From: Candidatus Dormiibacterota bacterium
GTDB lineage: Bacteria; Chloroflexota; Dormibacteria; Dormibacterales; Dormibacteraceae
Direction of reading: 5' to 3'
NCBI GenBank assembly: GCA_003151935.1
Contig: PLYZ01000075.1
Coordinates: 1 to 60,289, forward strand
Length of the DNA: 60,289 nucleotides
Shown: positions 38,135 through 46,540 of the stretch, piece after piece
How the letters are laid out: each line of letters opens with the position of its first letter
Numbering within the stretch: the first letter of the stretch is position 1
Made by a program: the position numbers and the translations under genes
The notes under the pieces: generated by a model
Database searches by the model: none
What the model saw: the letters and a program-made list of their open reading frames with translations, nothing else
What the model was told of the DNA's origin: nothing

Positions 38135-39345
38135 CCAGACCGGAAGAGAAGGCTGTCGGGAAGCGCGTTGGGTGGCTGAACCGAAACGTGGTCGGCATTG
38201 GAATCGCGGACCTTGCTGCGGACGCGAACTACGAGATGGTCTTTGCCGTCTTACCGCTTTTCATCACGGTGGGTTTGGGCGCGCCTGCATTCGCGGTCGG
38301 GCTCGTGGAAGGCCTCGGCGACGGTTCATCCGCGGTGGTCAAGCTCTGGAGCGGCTGGTACAGCGATCGAATCTCCTGGCGCAAGCAGATGGCGGTGGGC
38401 GGATACGGCGCCACGGTTGCCGGCCTGGGTTTGCTGGTCGCTGTCACCAGTTGGCCCCAGGTTATAGTCGCGCGTTCGCTCGCCTGGATGGGCCGTGGCC
38501 TGCGACAGCCGATCCGTTCCGCCATGCTCGCCGGCTCGGTCGACGGCAAGGATCTCGGCAAGGCGTTCGGTCTCCACGAAGCGTTGGACACTGGGGGTGC
38601 CCTCATCGGGCCGGCGGTTGCATTCGTGCTGCTTTCAACGGGTCTCGGGTTCCGAGCCATCTTCTGGGTGGCGTTGATCCCAGGCGCGCTTTGTGTCGCG
38701 CTGTTCGCGCTCGTCACGCGAGATCCGCGCCGGGAGCGCCCCAACCCCGTCTCCCTCAGAGTTCCGATGCCACCTGGGTTCTGGCGCCTGATGACCCCGG
38801 TCGCAATCTTTGGCGTCGGCAATTTTGCCACTGCCTTCTTCACTCTCCGCGCCATGCAGCTGGTTCAGCCCGAGCTGAGCCACTCCGCGGCGCTGGCGGC
38901 CGCCGTTGGTTTCTATCTGGCGCACAACGCCGTGGGAGCCGCGGTCTCGTTTCCGGCGGGCTGGCTTGCGGACAAGGTCGGTAAGGCACCGGTGCTTGCG
39001 AGCGCGTACCTGACGTTCGCGGCCGCCTGCGTAGTCGGCGTACTCGGCCACGGTTGGCTCGCGCTGGCGCTCATGGCGCTCCTGGTGGGAGCCCAGAACC
39101 CGGTGGTCAGCGCGGTCGAAGGATCGCTCACGAGCTCGCTCGTGGAAGAGCGTCGGCTGGGCACCGCTTTCGGCTTCCTGAACGGCATCAACGGCGCCGC
39201 CGATCTCGTTTCGAGCGTCACCGCCGGCGCCCTTTGGACATTCCTGAGCCCAGCAGCAGCATTCGGTTTCGGCGCCGTCCTGTGCGCTGTGGCGGGCGCG
39301 GTACTGTGGTTCAGAGACCCGATCAAGGGGACAAAACCCGTCTAA
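38131..39345 (+). CDS. Major facilitator superfamily transporter
   Basis: This protein of about 400 residues has about 11-12 membrane segments and the MFS loop-2 motif region WSGWYSDRISWRKQ. The N-terminal start is notable. The first standard codon is GTG 38188, but the frame is open to CTG 38131, which overlaps the mec stop exactly as CTGA. It adds a plausible cytoplasmic N-terminus (TRPEEKAVGKRVGWLNRN) before the first helix. The same overlap recurs at the histidine kinase gene, so CTG is used here. Substrate unknown; close relatives are drug or nitrate-like transporters. Confidence 0.82.
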   Translation: MTRPEEKAVGKRVGWLNRNVVGIGIADLAADANYEMVFAVLPLFITVGLGAPAFAVGLVEGLGDGSSAVVKLWSGWYSDRISWRKQMAVGGYGATVAGLGLLVAVTSWPQVIVARSLAWMGRGLRQPIRSAMLAGSVDGKDLGKAFGLHEALDTGGALIGPAVAFVLLSTGLGFRAIFWVALIPGALCVALFALVTRDPRRERPNPVSLRVPMPPGFWRLMTPVAIFGVGNFATAFFTLRAMQLVQPELSHSAALAAAVGFYLAHNAVGAAVSFPAGWLADKVGKAPVLASAYLTFAAACVVGVLGHGWLALALMALLVGAQNPVVSAVEGSLTSSLVEERRLGTAFGFLNGINGAADLVSSVTAGALWTFLSPAAAFGFGAVLCAVAGAVLWFRDPIKGTKPV

Positions 39346-39353
39346 TTGACGTC

Positions 39354-40730
39354 GTGCCTCGCCCCATCGTCGCCATCGTCGGCCGCCCGAACGTCGGCAA
39401 GTCGACGCTTTTCAACCGGATCCTCGGCTGGCGAAAGGCCATCGTCGACCCGCAGTCCGGCCTGACACGCGACCGGTTGTACGGCGTCGCCGACTGGCGC
39501 GGCCGGGAGTTCACGGTGGTGGACACGGCGGGTTTGGACCTGGACAGCGCCAAGGATTCCTCCCAGACGGCCATCGAGGCACAGACCAAGGTAGCGATCG
39601 ACCAGGCGCAGGTCATCGTCCTGCTGCTCGACGTCCGCGAGGGATTGACCCCGATCGATCGTGAGATCGCGCAGCTGCTGCGCCGATCGCGGCGGAGTGT
39701 TGTCGTGGCCGCGAACAAGGCGGATTCTCCGTCTGAGCGGCACTTCGCCCACGAGATCCTCGAGCTCGGCTTCGCCGAGCCATCCCTGGTTTCGGCCCAG
39801 CACGGCATCGGGATCGGCGACTTCCTCGATCGGGTGCTCGAGGCGCTCCCGCCCCCCGAGCTAGAGCCGCCTGCCGAGGAGAAGGCTGACAGGCTCGCCA
39901 TCATGGGCCGCCCGAACGTCGGCAAGTCCTCGCTGCTCAACGCCTTGCTGGGCGACGAGCGAGCCCTGGTCAGCCCCGTGCCGGGCACGACGCGCGATCC
40001 GATCGATACAGAGCTCATCTATGACGGGATCCCAGTCGTCCTGATCGACACCGCCGGCATCCGCCGAAAGTCGTCGAACCGGGATCAGATCGAGCGCTAC
40101 AGCCTCATGCGCGGCATCCACGCCATGGAGCGCGCTGACACCGTGCTGCTGGTGATCGACGCGTCGGCCGGCGTGCTGGCACAGGACCAGCATGTCGCCG
40201 GCTATGCCCTGGAGGCTGGGAAGGGCCTGGTCATCGTCGTCAACAAGATCGATCTTGTCGATCTAGCCGAACGCAAGCCGGCCCACTGGCGAACGGTGCT
40301 CGGGAAGAACTTCAAGTTCGCGCCCTTCGCGCCGGTCGTGACGGTCTCCGCGAAGACGAGAGAGGGAATCGGCGGGATCATGCCCGCCGCCCTGGAGGTG
40401 GTGGGCCAGCGCCGGATCAAGATGCCGCCGAACGAGCTGAATCGGGTGCTGCGAGAAGCCTTCCTGTCGCACCCTCCGCCCAGCTTCAAGGGCCGGAGGC
40501 TGAAATTGGGCTATGCGACCCAGGCCAGTGGGGAGGCCCCCACGGTCGTCCTGTTCGTCAACGACACTGGGCTGCTCCATTTTTCTTACCGCCGGTATCT
40601 GGAAAAGAAGGTCAGGGACCGGTTCGGGCTCATCGGCAACCCGCTGAAGCTGGTGCTTCGTTCGGATACAGAGAAGCGCGCCGGGGCAGCTCGCCAGGCG
40701 ACTCGCACGGACGCCAAGCGCGGGAAGTAG
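39354..40730 (+). CDS. der: GTPase Der (EngA)
   Basis: This 458-residue protein has two GTPase domains in tandem. The first shows GRPNVGKSTLFNR, VDTAGLD and NKAD. The second shows GRPNVGKSSLLNA, IDTAGIRRK and NKIDLV. A C-terminal KH-like domain follows (about 350-435), then a basic tail. Der is essential for 50S ribosome assembly. GTG 39354 is the start matching family length; TAATTG or CTAATT 5-6 nt upstream overlaps the MFS stop and could be a leaderless promoter. The longer open frame upstream of 39354 lies inside the MFS gene. Confidence 0.96.
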   Translation: MPRPIVAIVGRPNVGKSTLFNRILGWRKAIVDPQSGLTRDRLYGVADWRGREFTVVDTAGLDLDSAKDSSQTAIEAQTKVAIDQAQVIVLLLDVREGLTPIDREIAQLLRRSRRSVVVAANKADSPSERHFAHEILELGFAEPSLVSAQHGIGIGDFLDRVLEALPPPELEPPAEEKADRLAIMGRPNVGKSSLLNALLGDERALVSPVPGTTRDPIDTELIYDGIPVVLIDTAGIRRKSSNRDQIERYSLMRGIHAMERADTVLLVIDASAGVLAQDQHVAGYALEAGKGLVIVVNKIDLVDLAERKPAHWRTVLGKNFKFAPFAPVVTVSAKTREGIGGIMPAALEVVGQRRIKMPPNELNRVLREAFLSHPPPSFKGRRLKLGYATQASGEAPTVVLFVNDTGLLHFSYRRYLEKKVRDRFGLIGNPLKLVLRSDTEKRAGAARQATRTDAKRGK

Positions 40731-40749
40731 TGCATCAGGCTCGGCCCCA

Positions 40750-40778
40750 CCCGCCCCTGCCCGCAGGGCACGGACGGG
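40750..40778 (+). terminator. Strong hairpin after der
   Basis: CCCGCCCCTGCCC pairs with GGGCACGGACGGG around a GCA loop (11 of 13 pairs), 20 nt after the der stop. No T-run follows, so it may be a Rho-aided terminator or a small palindromic repeat. The rest of the gap to 40856 holds no gene. Confidence 0.4.
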
Positions 40779-40856
40779 TGAAAGGCACGCCCGGCGTTTA
40801 CATTTCCATCATGTCCCCACGACAACGCTCTGACGGCCGGGTGATCTATTGATGCT

Positions 40857-41558
40857 ATGGCCACCCAGCTGAGCTCCAAAGTCCTGGTCGTCGACGACGA
40901 AGTTCACATCGTCGAGCTAGCCCGCCTCTATCTCACGCGCGAGGGATATGAGGTCGAGGGCGTCTGCGACGGCGCCCAGGCCATGGCCAGGTTCGCCCAG
41001 CTCAAGCCCGACCTGGTGATCCTGGACATCATGCTGCCCGGGACCGACGGCCTCACGATCTGCAAGGAGATCCGAAAGCAGAGCCAGGTGCCCATCATCA
41101 TGCTCACCGCACGCGACGAGGTCACCGACAAGGTGGTCGGCCTCGAAGTGGGGGCGGACGACTACCTCACGAAGCCGTTCCATCCTCAGGAGCTGGTGGC
41201 CCGGGCCAAGGCCCTGCTCCGGCGGGCGCGCGTCGAACCCGACCAACCCAAGCTGATCCGCGCCGGCGGGCTCGAGGTGGACCTGGAGCGGCACGAGGTC
41301 CGGCACGGCAAGGCCAAGGTCCAGCTCCGTCCCAAGGAGTTCGACCTCCTGGCCCTGCTCGCGCGGCATCCCGGCCGCGTCTTCCAGCGCAGCGAGCTGC
41401 TCGACCTGGTCTGGGGCTACGACTTTCCCGGATACACGCGAACCGTGGACGTGCACGTCCAGCAGGTGCGTGAGAAGCTGGCTGCGGCGAGCATCACCGA
41501 CCCGAGCATCCAGACCGTCTGGGGAGTCGGGTACCGGCTGGAGCTGGCAGCGAGCTGA
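40857..41558 (+). CDS. OmpR/PhoB-family response regulator
   Basis: This 233-residue protein has a receiver domain (acidic DDE near residue 12, phospho-acceptor Asp in PDLVILDIMLPG, conserved Thr in MLTARDE, Lys in YLTKPFHP). A winged-helix DNA-binding domain follows (LRPKEFDLLALLARHPGRVFQR; YTRTVDVHVQQVREKL; VWGVGYRL). It is co-translated with the histidine kinase by a CTGA overlap, so the two form a two-component pair. The signal and targets are unknown. Confidence 0.95.
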   Translation: MATQLSSKVLVVDDEVHIVELARLYLTREGYEVEGVCDGAQAMARFAQLKPDLVILDIMLPGTDGLTICKEIRKQSQVPIIMLTARDEVTDKVVGLEVGADDYLTKPFHPQELVARAKALLRRARVEPDQPKLIRAGGLEVDLERHEVRHGKAKVQLRPKEFDLLALLARHPGRVFQRSELLDLVWGYDFPGYTRTVDVHVQQVREKLAAASITDPSIQTVWGVGYRLELAAS

Positions 41559-43057
41559 CTCTCCGACTTCGCCTCCTCGCCGCGGCCGCGGGCATCGTCG
41601 CCGTGAGCCTCGTCCTGGGCGGGCTTCTGACGTGGGTCCTGGTCCGCGACCTCGAGCTGCAGGGCGTGCAGGACCAGCTCGACAGGGGAGTGATCACGGC
41701 GACCGCACAGGTAAAGCATGAGGAGTGCTTCACCCGGCCGGCCGCGGTGCTGCCGGGCGCGGCGACCTGCCGCCTCGACGTACCCGTCGATTTCGAAGAC
41801 CGGCTGAGCTCGATCGTGGTGCCGACTTTGAGCGGCAACCGCCTACTGCTGCTCGACGCCCAGCGGCGGGTCGTGTACGACAGCGGTGGCACCGACATGT
41901 TCACCACGACGATCGCGATCACGCCTTCAGCACGCGTGGCCAACGTCGGCGAGGCGCGGACCACGCTTGGAGGCCAGCCATACATCGCTGCCGGGGTGAG
42001 GATCGCGCCGGCGCGCGACCCGCTGGCCGTCACCTTTGTCGTGCTCGCTCAACCACAGGCCTTCGCGGCTTCCGCGGCCGCCGGCGACCTGGCCGGCCGC
42101 CTGCTCGAAGCCGGCGGCGCCGCGCTGGTAGTCGCGATGCTGCTGGTCCTGCTCGTGAGCCGCTCGCTCACGGGGCCTCTCACCCAGCTCGCCGGCGCCG
42201 CCGAGGACATCGCCGCCGGCAACTACTCGCGCCGGGTCGGTATCCGGGGGAGCGACGAGATCGGCATGCTCGGCGCGGCGTTCGACCGGATGGCGGAAGC
42301 CGTGGAGCGCGCCCGCAAGACCCAGCGCGATTTCCTCGCCAACGTGTCGCACGAGCTGAAAACGCCGCTGACGAGCTTGATCGGCTTCAGCCAGGCCCTC
42401 GTCGACGGCAGTCTCTGGAGCGAGACCGACAGGGCGCGCGCGGCGACCATCATCCACGAGGAGTCCGAGCGTGTGCTGCGCATGGCCCAGGAGCTGCTCG
42501 ACCTCGCGCGGGTCGAGGCGGGCTCGATCTCCTTGCACATCACCGCGGTGGATCTGAGAGGCCAGCTCGAGCAGGAGCTCGAGATGATCCGGCCTCGCGC
42601 CAAGAAGCGCGGGCTCGAGCTGAACCTGGATGCGCCAAAGACCATCCCGCCGGTGGCCGCGGATCCGGAGCGCCTGCACCAGATCCTCGACAACCTGCTC
42701 GACAACGCGGTCAAGTACGCTCCTGAAGGAACCCCGATTCGGATTTCGGCGCTCTCAAACATCTCAGGCGTTGAGGTGATCGTCGCCAATCCCACGGCCG
42801 CGCACAAGCCGGATCCCGAGAGGATGTTCGAGCGCTTCTATCGGGCAGACCCCTCCCGTTCCGTGGCCGCGGGAGGCGTTGGACTCGGCCTCTCCATCTC
42901 CCGGGAGCTCGCCGCGGCCATGAAGGGCCGGCTGTGGGCCGACTTCGACGGGGCGGGCGAACTGCGGCTGCACCTGCTGCTGCCGGCGGCGCGCCAGCCG
43001 GACGACGCCCGTGTGAAGCCGCCCGCCGCGGTCGAGCCTGTGTCTAAAGCGAGCTAG
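41555..43057 (+). CDS. Sensor histidine kinase (HAMP-HisKA-HATPase)
   Basis: This protein of about 500 residues has an N-terminal membrane helix, an extracytoplasmic sensor of about 130 residues, a second helix (about 175-200), HAMP, HisKA (phospho-His in NVSHELKTPLTS) and HATPase (DNLLDNAVKYAPEG; GGVGLGLSISRELA). The start is notable. With the first standard codon (GTG 41603) the first helix is cut in half. CTG 41555 overlaps the regulator stop as CTGA and gives (M)TLRLRLLAAAAGIVAVSLVLG, a perfect basic-then-hydrophobic N-terminus. CTG is therefore taken as the start. Confidence 0.9.
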   Translation: MTLRLRLLAAAAGIVAVSLVLGGLLTWVLVRDLELQGVQDQLDRGVITATAQVKHEECFTRPAAVLPGAATCRLDVPVDFEDRLSSIVVPTLSGNRLLLLDAQRRVVYDSGGTDMFTTTIAITPSARVANVGEARTTLGGQPYIAAGVRIAPARDPLAVTFVVLAQPQAFAASAAAGDLAGRLLEAGGAALVVAMLLVLLVSRSLTGPLTQLAGAAEDIAAGNYSRRVGIRGSDEIGMLGAAFDRMAEAVERARKTQRDFLANVSHELKTPLTSLIGFSQALVDGSLWSETDRARAATIIHEESERVLRMAQELLDLARVEAGSISLHITAVDLRGQLEQELEMIRPRAKKRGLELNLDAPKTIPPVAADPERLHQILDNLLDNAVKYAPEGTPIRISALSNISGVEVIVANPTAAHKPDPERMFERFYRADPSRSVAAGGVGLGLSISRELAAAMKGRLWADFDGAGELRLHLLLPAARQPDDARVKPPAAVEPVSKAS

Positions 43058-43244
43058 TGGCGCGCCGTGCGCGGCGCCGGCCGTAGATCGCGACAGTGGC
43101 GATGAAGCAGCAACCCGCGACTATCAGCAGCAGCTTCGCCCATGTTGGAAGCGGCCGGAGGTAGGTCGGGCCGACGACGGTGGTGAGGACACTCGCCCAC
43201 AACACGTTCATAAAGACCAGCAGAGCCATGTTGCGCCTTGACAT
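43044..43244 (-). CDS. Small membrane protein, hypothetical
   Basis: This reading frame of about 66 residues has two hydrophobic segments (ALLVFMNVLWASVLTTVV; AKLLLIVAGCCFIATVAIYG) and basic ends (SRRN at the start, GRRRARRA near the C-terminus). The 3' end overlaps the kinase gene by 14 nt on the opposite strand. ATG 43244 is the conservative start; the frame is open farther upstream with an Arg-rich stretch. I do not recognise it, and it may not be real. Confidence 0.4.
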   Translation of the reverse strand: MSRRNMALLVFMNVLWASVLTTVVGPTYLRPLPTWAKLLLIVAGCCFIATVAIYGRRRARRATSSL

Positions 43245-43326
43245 TGAGGCCACCGCCCAGTATGCCCGCCTACCGCGTTGGCGGAATCCCCAGCGTCTAT
43301 ACCGTTTTGATCGAGCCTTCACCGTA

Positions 43327-43359
43327 ATTACTACTCTACTGGTAGGAAAGTAGTAATAT
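43327..43359 (+). promoter_or_regulatory. vapBC promoter and palindromic operator
   Basis: ATTACTACT (43327-43335) and AGTAGTAAT (43349-43357) form a perfect 9-bp inverted repeat with a 13-bp spacer. The right arm overlaps TAATAT (43354-43359), which lies exactly 6 nt before ATG 43366. This fits an autorepressed leaderless promoter. Confidence 0.65.
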
Positions 43360-43365
43360 GGCAGT

Positions 43366-43596
43366 ATGAAAGCTACAGTGTCTGAAAAGGGCCAGGTCAC
43401 GATCCCCAAACGCCTTCGTGAACGCCTCGGCATCCGCGCTGGAGAGATGCTCGACTTCGAAGAGCGAAATGGCGAGCTGGTGGCAAGGAAGGCAGGCTTG
43501 GCCGATCCCGTCGCGGAGGTCTACGGGACCTTGAAACTTGGCGAGCCGATTGACGAGTTCGTGCGTCAGATCCGTGGACCCCACGCGAGCCGATGA
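43366..43596 (+). CDS. vapB: AbrB-type antitoxin (VapB/MazE-like)
   Basis: This 76-residue protein begins with a swapped-hairpin AbrB DNA-binding domain (MKATVSEKGQVTIPKRLRERLGI, then GEMLDFEERNGELVARKA). Its C-terminal tail (GEPIDEFVRQIRGP) would wrap the toxin. It neutralises the PIN toxin encoded next and probably represses its own promoter through the inverted repeat upstream. Its stop overlaps the toxin start as ATGA. The surrounding DNA is more AT-rich than the rest of the window, consistent with transfer. Confidence 0.88.
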   Translation: MKATVSEKGQVTIPKRLRERLGIRAGEMLDFEERNGELVARKAGLADPVAEVYGTLKLGEPIDEFVRQIRGPHASR

Positions 43597-44009
43597 TCAC
43601 GGCGATCGATACGAACGTGGTATTGGACGTAGTAACCGCGGATACCAAGCACGGGTTGGCTTCGGCCGATGCGATGCGGCGGGCCGCGTCGGAAGGATCC
43701 CTGATTGCCTGCGAGATCGTGTGGGCTGAACTATCAGCGGCGTTCGGTCCGGGGCCGCAGGCGGAGGCCACTCTGGCACGGCTCGGAGTCGTCTTCAGCA
43801 GCGTTGAGCGCTCACAGGCAGCAGCGGCGGGCACGGCGTGGCGCGAGTATCGAAAGAGAGGCGGACCCCGAGATCGCCTCATCGGAGACTTCTTGGTAGG
43901 TGCACATGCCCTCGGTAAGGCCGACCGCTTGCTGACGCGTGATCGCGGTTTCTACCGCTTGTGTTTCAACTCGCTTACTGTCATGGATCCGAGCAGCCGG
44001 AAAAGATGA
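43593..44009 (+). CDS. vapC: PIN-domain toxin VapC
   Basis: This 138-residue PIN-domain RNase has the four acidic positions: Asp in AIDTNVVLDVV, Glu in IVWAELSAAFG, Asp in RLIGDFLVGAHA and Asp in LLTRDRGFY. VapC toxins cut tRNA or rRNA when the antitoxin is degraded. It is coupled to vapB by ATGA. The gene ends 18 nt from the converging pyruvate dehydrogenase E2 gene. Confidence 0.9.
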   Translation: MITAIDTNVVLDVVTADTKHGLASADAMRRAASEGSLIACEIVWAELSAAFGPGPQAEATLARLGVVFSSVERSQAAAAGTAWREYRKRGGPRDRLIGDFLVGAHALGKADRLLTRDRGFYRLCFNSLTVMDPSSRKR

Positions 44010-44027
44010 GCGGAGAGTCGGCTACCG

Positions 44028-45409
44028 TTACCGCGCGGGCGGCACCACCAGCGTCACCGGGTTTTCGATCAGGCGCTTCACCTCGGCCATGAACTGCGCG
44101 GCGGTCGCGCCGTAGAACACGCGGTGGTCCACCGTCAGGGTCATTCGCATGACCTTGCCAGGCACGATCCGCCCGTCTTCCACCACGGGAACGTCCTTGA
44201 TCGCCCCGACCGCGAGGATCGCGGCCTCCGGTGGATTGATGATCGCCACGAACTCATCGACCCCGAACATCCCGAGGTTGGAAATCGAGAACGTAGCGCC
44301 GCTCAGGTCGCCTTCGCCTGGTACGGGCGGAGCGAGCGCGCTCGATGACCTGCCGCGACTCGATGGAGATCTGGACCAGGTCCTTCGCATCTGCGTCGTG
44401 AACCACCGGGACCAGCAGGCCCATGCCCTGGCTCGGGGCGACGGCGAGGCCGATGTTGATGGAACGCTTGCGCTGGAAGCGCCCGTCGACCCACGAGCTG
44501 TTGACCTCAGGAAACTTCCGGAGCGCGAGCGCGCAGGCGCGCACCAGCATGTCGGTCATCGTCACCTTGTCGGCGCCCGGGACGGAATCCTTCAGCTGCT
44601 GGCGCATGCTCACCGCCTCATCCACGCGAGCCTCGACGGTGACCGTGAACTCGGGGACGGTTGACTTGGCCTCGGCCATCCGCCGTGCGATGGTCGCCTG
44701 CATCCGCGACGGGTCGATGACCTCGACGTCCGGCCCGGCCGCTCGCGGGGCGGCCGTCGGGCCGGCGCCTGCGCTCGGCGGGCCTGCTCGTGCCGGCGGC
44801 GGCGAGCACGTCCTCTTTGACGATCCGGCCGTCCGGCCCGCTTCCCTTCAGAGAAGCCAGGTCGACGCCCATCTCGGCGGCGAGGCGCTTGGCCAGTGGC
44901 GACGCCTTGATGAGGCTTTCGCCCTTACCGTCAGGACTGGGGCCGTCTGGCGCCCGGTCGTCAGGCTCCTCATCGACTTTTTCTTCAGTGACTTGTTCTT
45001 CAGTGACCTTTTCAGCGGGAGGTGGGGAGGAGGCCGCGGCGGCCTTCTTCTCTTCATCGACCTTTTCGGCGGGAGGTGGGGAAGAGGCCGCGGCCGTCTT
45101 CTCTTCGACCATCTGCGGCGGAACTTCGGCCTCTTTTGGCTTGGCGGGAGCAGCCTTGGCTTTCGCCGGCGCGGCGGACGCTTCCCCGATGGTCGCGATC
45201 GGAGCCCCGATCTTGGCCGGCACTCCCTGCTCGACCAGGATCGAGAGAACCCCGCCGCTCTCAGCTTCGAGGTCGAAGGTGGCCTTGTCCGACTCGACCT
45301 CGGCGAGCACGTCGCCCTGCTTCACCTCGTCGCCGGTCTTCTTCTTCCACTCGACGATGGTGCCTTCCTCCATCGTGTCGGAGAGCTTCGGCATATTTAT
45401 ATCAGTCAT
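44028..45409 (-). pseudogene. pdhC: Dihydrolipoamide acetyltransferase (PDH E2) with two frameshifts
   Basis: Three consecutive minus-strand frames together encode one E2 of about 460 residues. Frame one has the lipoyl domain (MPKLSDTMEEGTIVEW; lipoyl Lys in ESDKATF), an Ala/Pro-rich linker and the E3-binding domain (ASPLAKRLAAEMGVDL). Frame two has ARRMAEAKSTVPEFTVTVE through the middle of the catalytic domain. Frame three has DLSGATFSISNLGMFGVDEF and the active site TVDHRVFYGA. The shifts lie near 44780 (an extra C in a CCC run on the coding strand) and near 44320; each is repaired by removing one base. HRVFYG has Tyr where many E2s have Asp, as in cyanobacterial/plastid E2. ATG 45409 follows GGAG. 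Either a decaying gene or two sequence errors. Confidence 0.8.
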
Positions 45410-45474
45410 ATTCCTTCTCCGGAAGATGAGCAACGGCGCTTGCCCGGCCGAAGGCCGGGTCGGCTTTGCCGACG

Positions 45475-45515
45475 CCGCGATGAGAGGAAACCATCTGGGT
45501 TTCCTCTCATATCCT
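45475..45515 (-). repeat. Repeat family C, copy 2 (perfect hairpin between pdhB and pdhC)
   Basis: ATGAGAGGAAACC (45481-45493) and GGTTTCCTCTCAT (45499-45511) form a perfect 13-bp stem with a 5-nt loop. On the minus strand it lies about 20 nt after the pdhB stop. It resembles the hairpin at 2187-2212, which also follows a stop codon. It could attenuate or stabilise the PDH mRNA. Confidence 0.65.
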
Positions 45516-45532
45516 TGACGTCAGGCATCGGT

Positions 45533-46540
45533 CTACTTACCCACGACGGCGCGGACAAGCTGCTTGATGTTCTCGCTCGTGGGGATCGACGCCTTCTCGA
45601 GCGGCAGGCTGTACGGCATCGGCACCTGCGCGCCGCCGAGGCGTCTCACCGGGGCATCCAGGTAATCGAAGCAGCGCTCCTGCACGCCTGCCGCGATCTC
45701 CGCCGTCACGCCGTAGGTCGCCCAGCCTTCCTCGACCACCACGCAGCGCCCCGTCCGCCGCACGGATTCGACGATCGGCTCCCAGTCGATGGGACGGATC
45801 GACCGAAGGTCGATCACCTCGACGTCCACGTCTTCTTCCTCGAGCTGCTTGGCCGCTTCGTTCGCCAGCACGGCCATGCGCGAAACTCCGACCACGGTCA
45901 CATCCGAGCCGCTGCGGCGTACCGCCGCCTTGCCCAGCGGCGTGGTGTAGTCGCCCTGGGGCACGATGCCGCGCACGTTGTACAGGCTCATCGACTCGAG
46001 GAACATCACCGGGTTGTCGCTGCGGATCGCCGACTTGAGCATGCCCTTCGCATCCTCGGGAGTGGTCGGAGCGACGACTAGAAGCCCCGGGATCAGGCCG
46101 TAGATAACCTCGAGGCTGTGAGAGTGCTGGGCCGACAGCTGGTGCCCCGCGCCGCCGGGCATTCGGATCACCATCGGCACCTTCGCCTCGCCGCCGAACA
46201 TATAGCGGATCTTGGCCGCGTTGTTGACGATCTGGTCGTAGGCGACCAGCGAGAAGTTGATCGTCATCAGCTCGACGACCGGCCGCAGGCCCAGCATGGC
46301 GGAGCCTATCGCGCAGCCGACGATCACCTCTTCTGCGATCGGCGCGTCAACGACGCGTTGGGCTCCGAAGCGGTCGAGCAGGCCCTCGGTGACGCGATAC
46401 GCGCCGCCGAACTTCCCGATGTCCTCGCCGATCAGGTAAACGCTGTCGTCGCGCTCCATCTCTTCGTTGAGCGCCTCGCGCAGAGCGACTCGGTAAAGCT
46501 TTTCGTCGGTCGCAGCGGGAGCCTGGGTGCGGGTTGCCAT
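45533..46540 (-). CDS. pdhB: Pyruvate dehydrogenase E1 component, beta subunit
   Basis: This 335-residue protein has VALREALNEEMERDDSVYLIGEDIGKFGGAYRVTEGL, the ThDP-side motif DAPIAEEVIVGCAIGSAMLGLRPVVELM, and the C-terminal domain VVGVSRMAVLANEAAKQL with IDLRSIRPIDWEPI. Together with the alpha subunit it decarboxylates pyruvate and acetylates the E2 lipoyl group. ATG 46540 shares a base with the stop of the lpd-pdhA fusion (taATG), so translation is coupled. A longer open frame reaching 46834 is an artefact inside pdhA. Confidence 0.95.
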   Translation of the reverse strand: MATRTQAPAATDEKLYRVALREALNEEMERDDSVYLIGEDIGKFGGAYRVTEGLLDRFGAQRVVDAPIAEEVIVGCAIGSAMLGLRPVVELMTINFSLVAYDQIVNNAAKIRYMFGGEAKVPMVIRMPGGAGHQLSAQHSHSLEVIYGLIPGLLVVAPTTPEDAKGMLKSAIRSDNPVMFLESMSLYNVRGIVPQGDYTTPLGKAAVRRSGSDVTVVGVSRMAVLANEAAKQLEEEDVDVEVIDLRSIRPIDWEPIVESVRRTGRCVVVEEGWATYGVTAEIAAGVQERCFDYLDAPVRRLGGAQVPMPYSLPLEKASIPTSENIKQLVRAVVGK

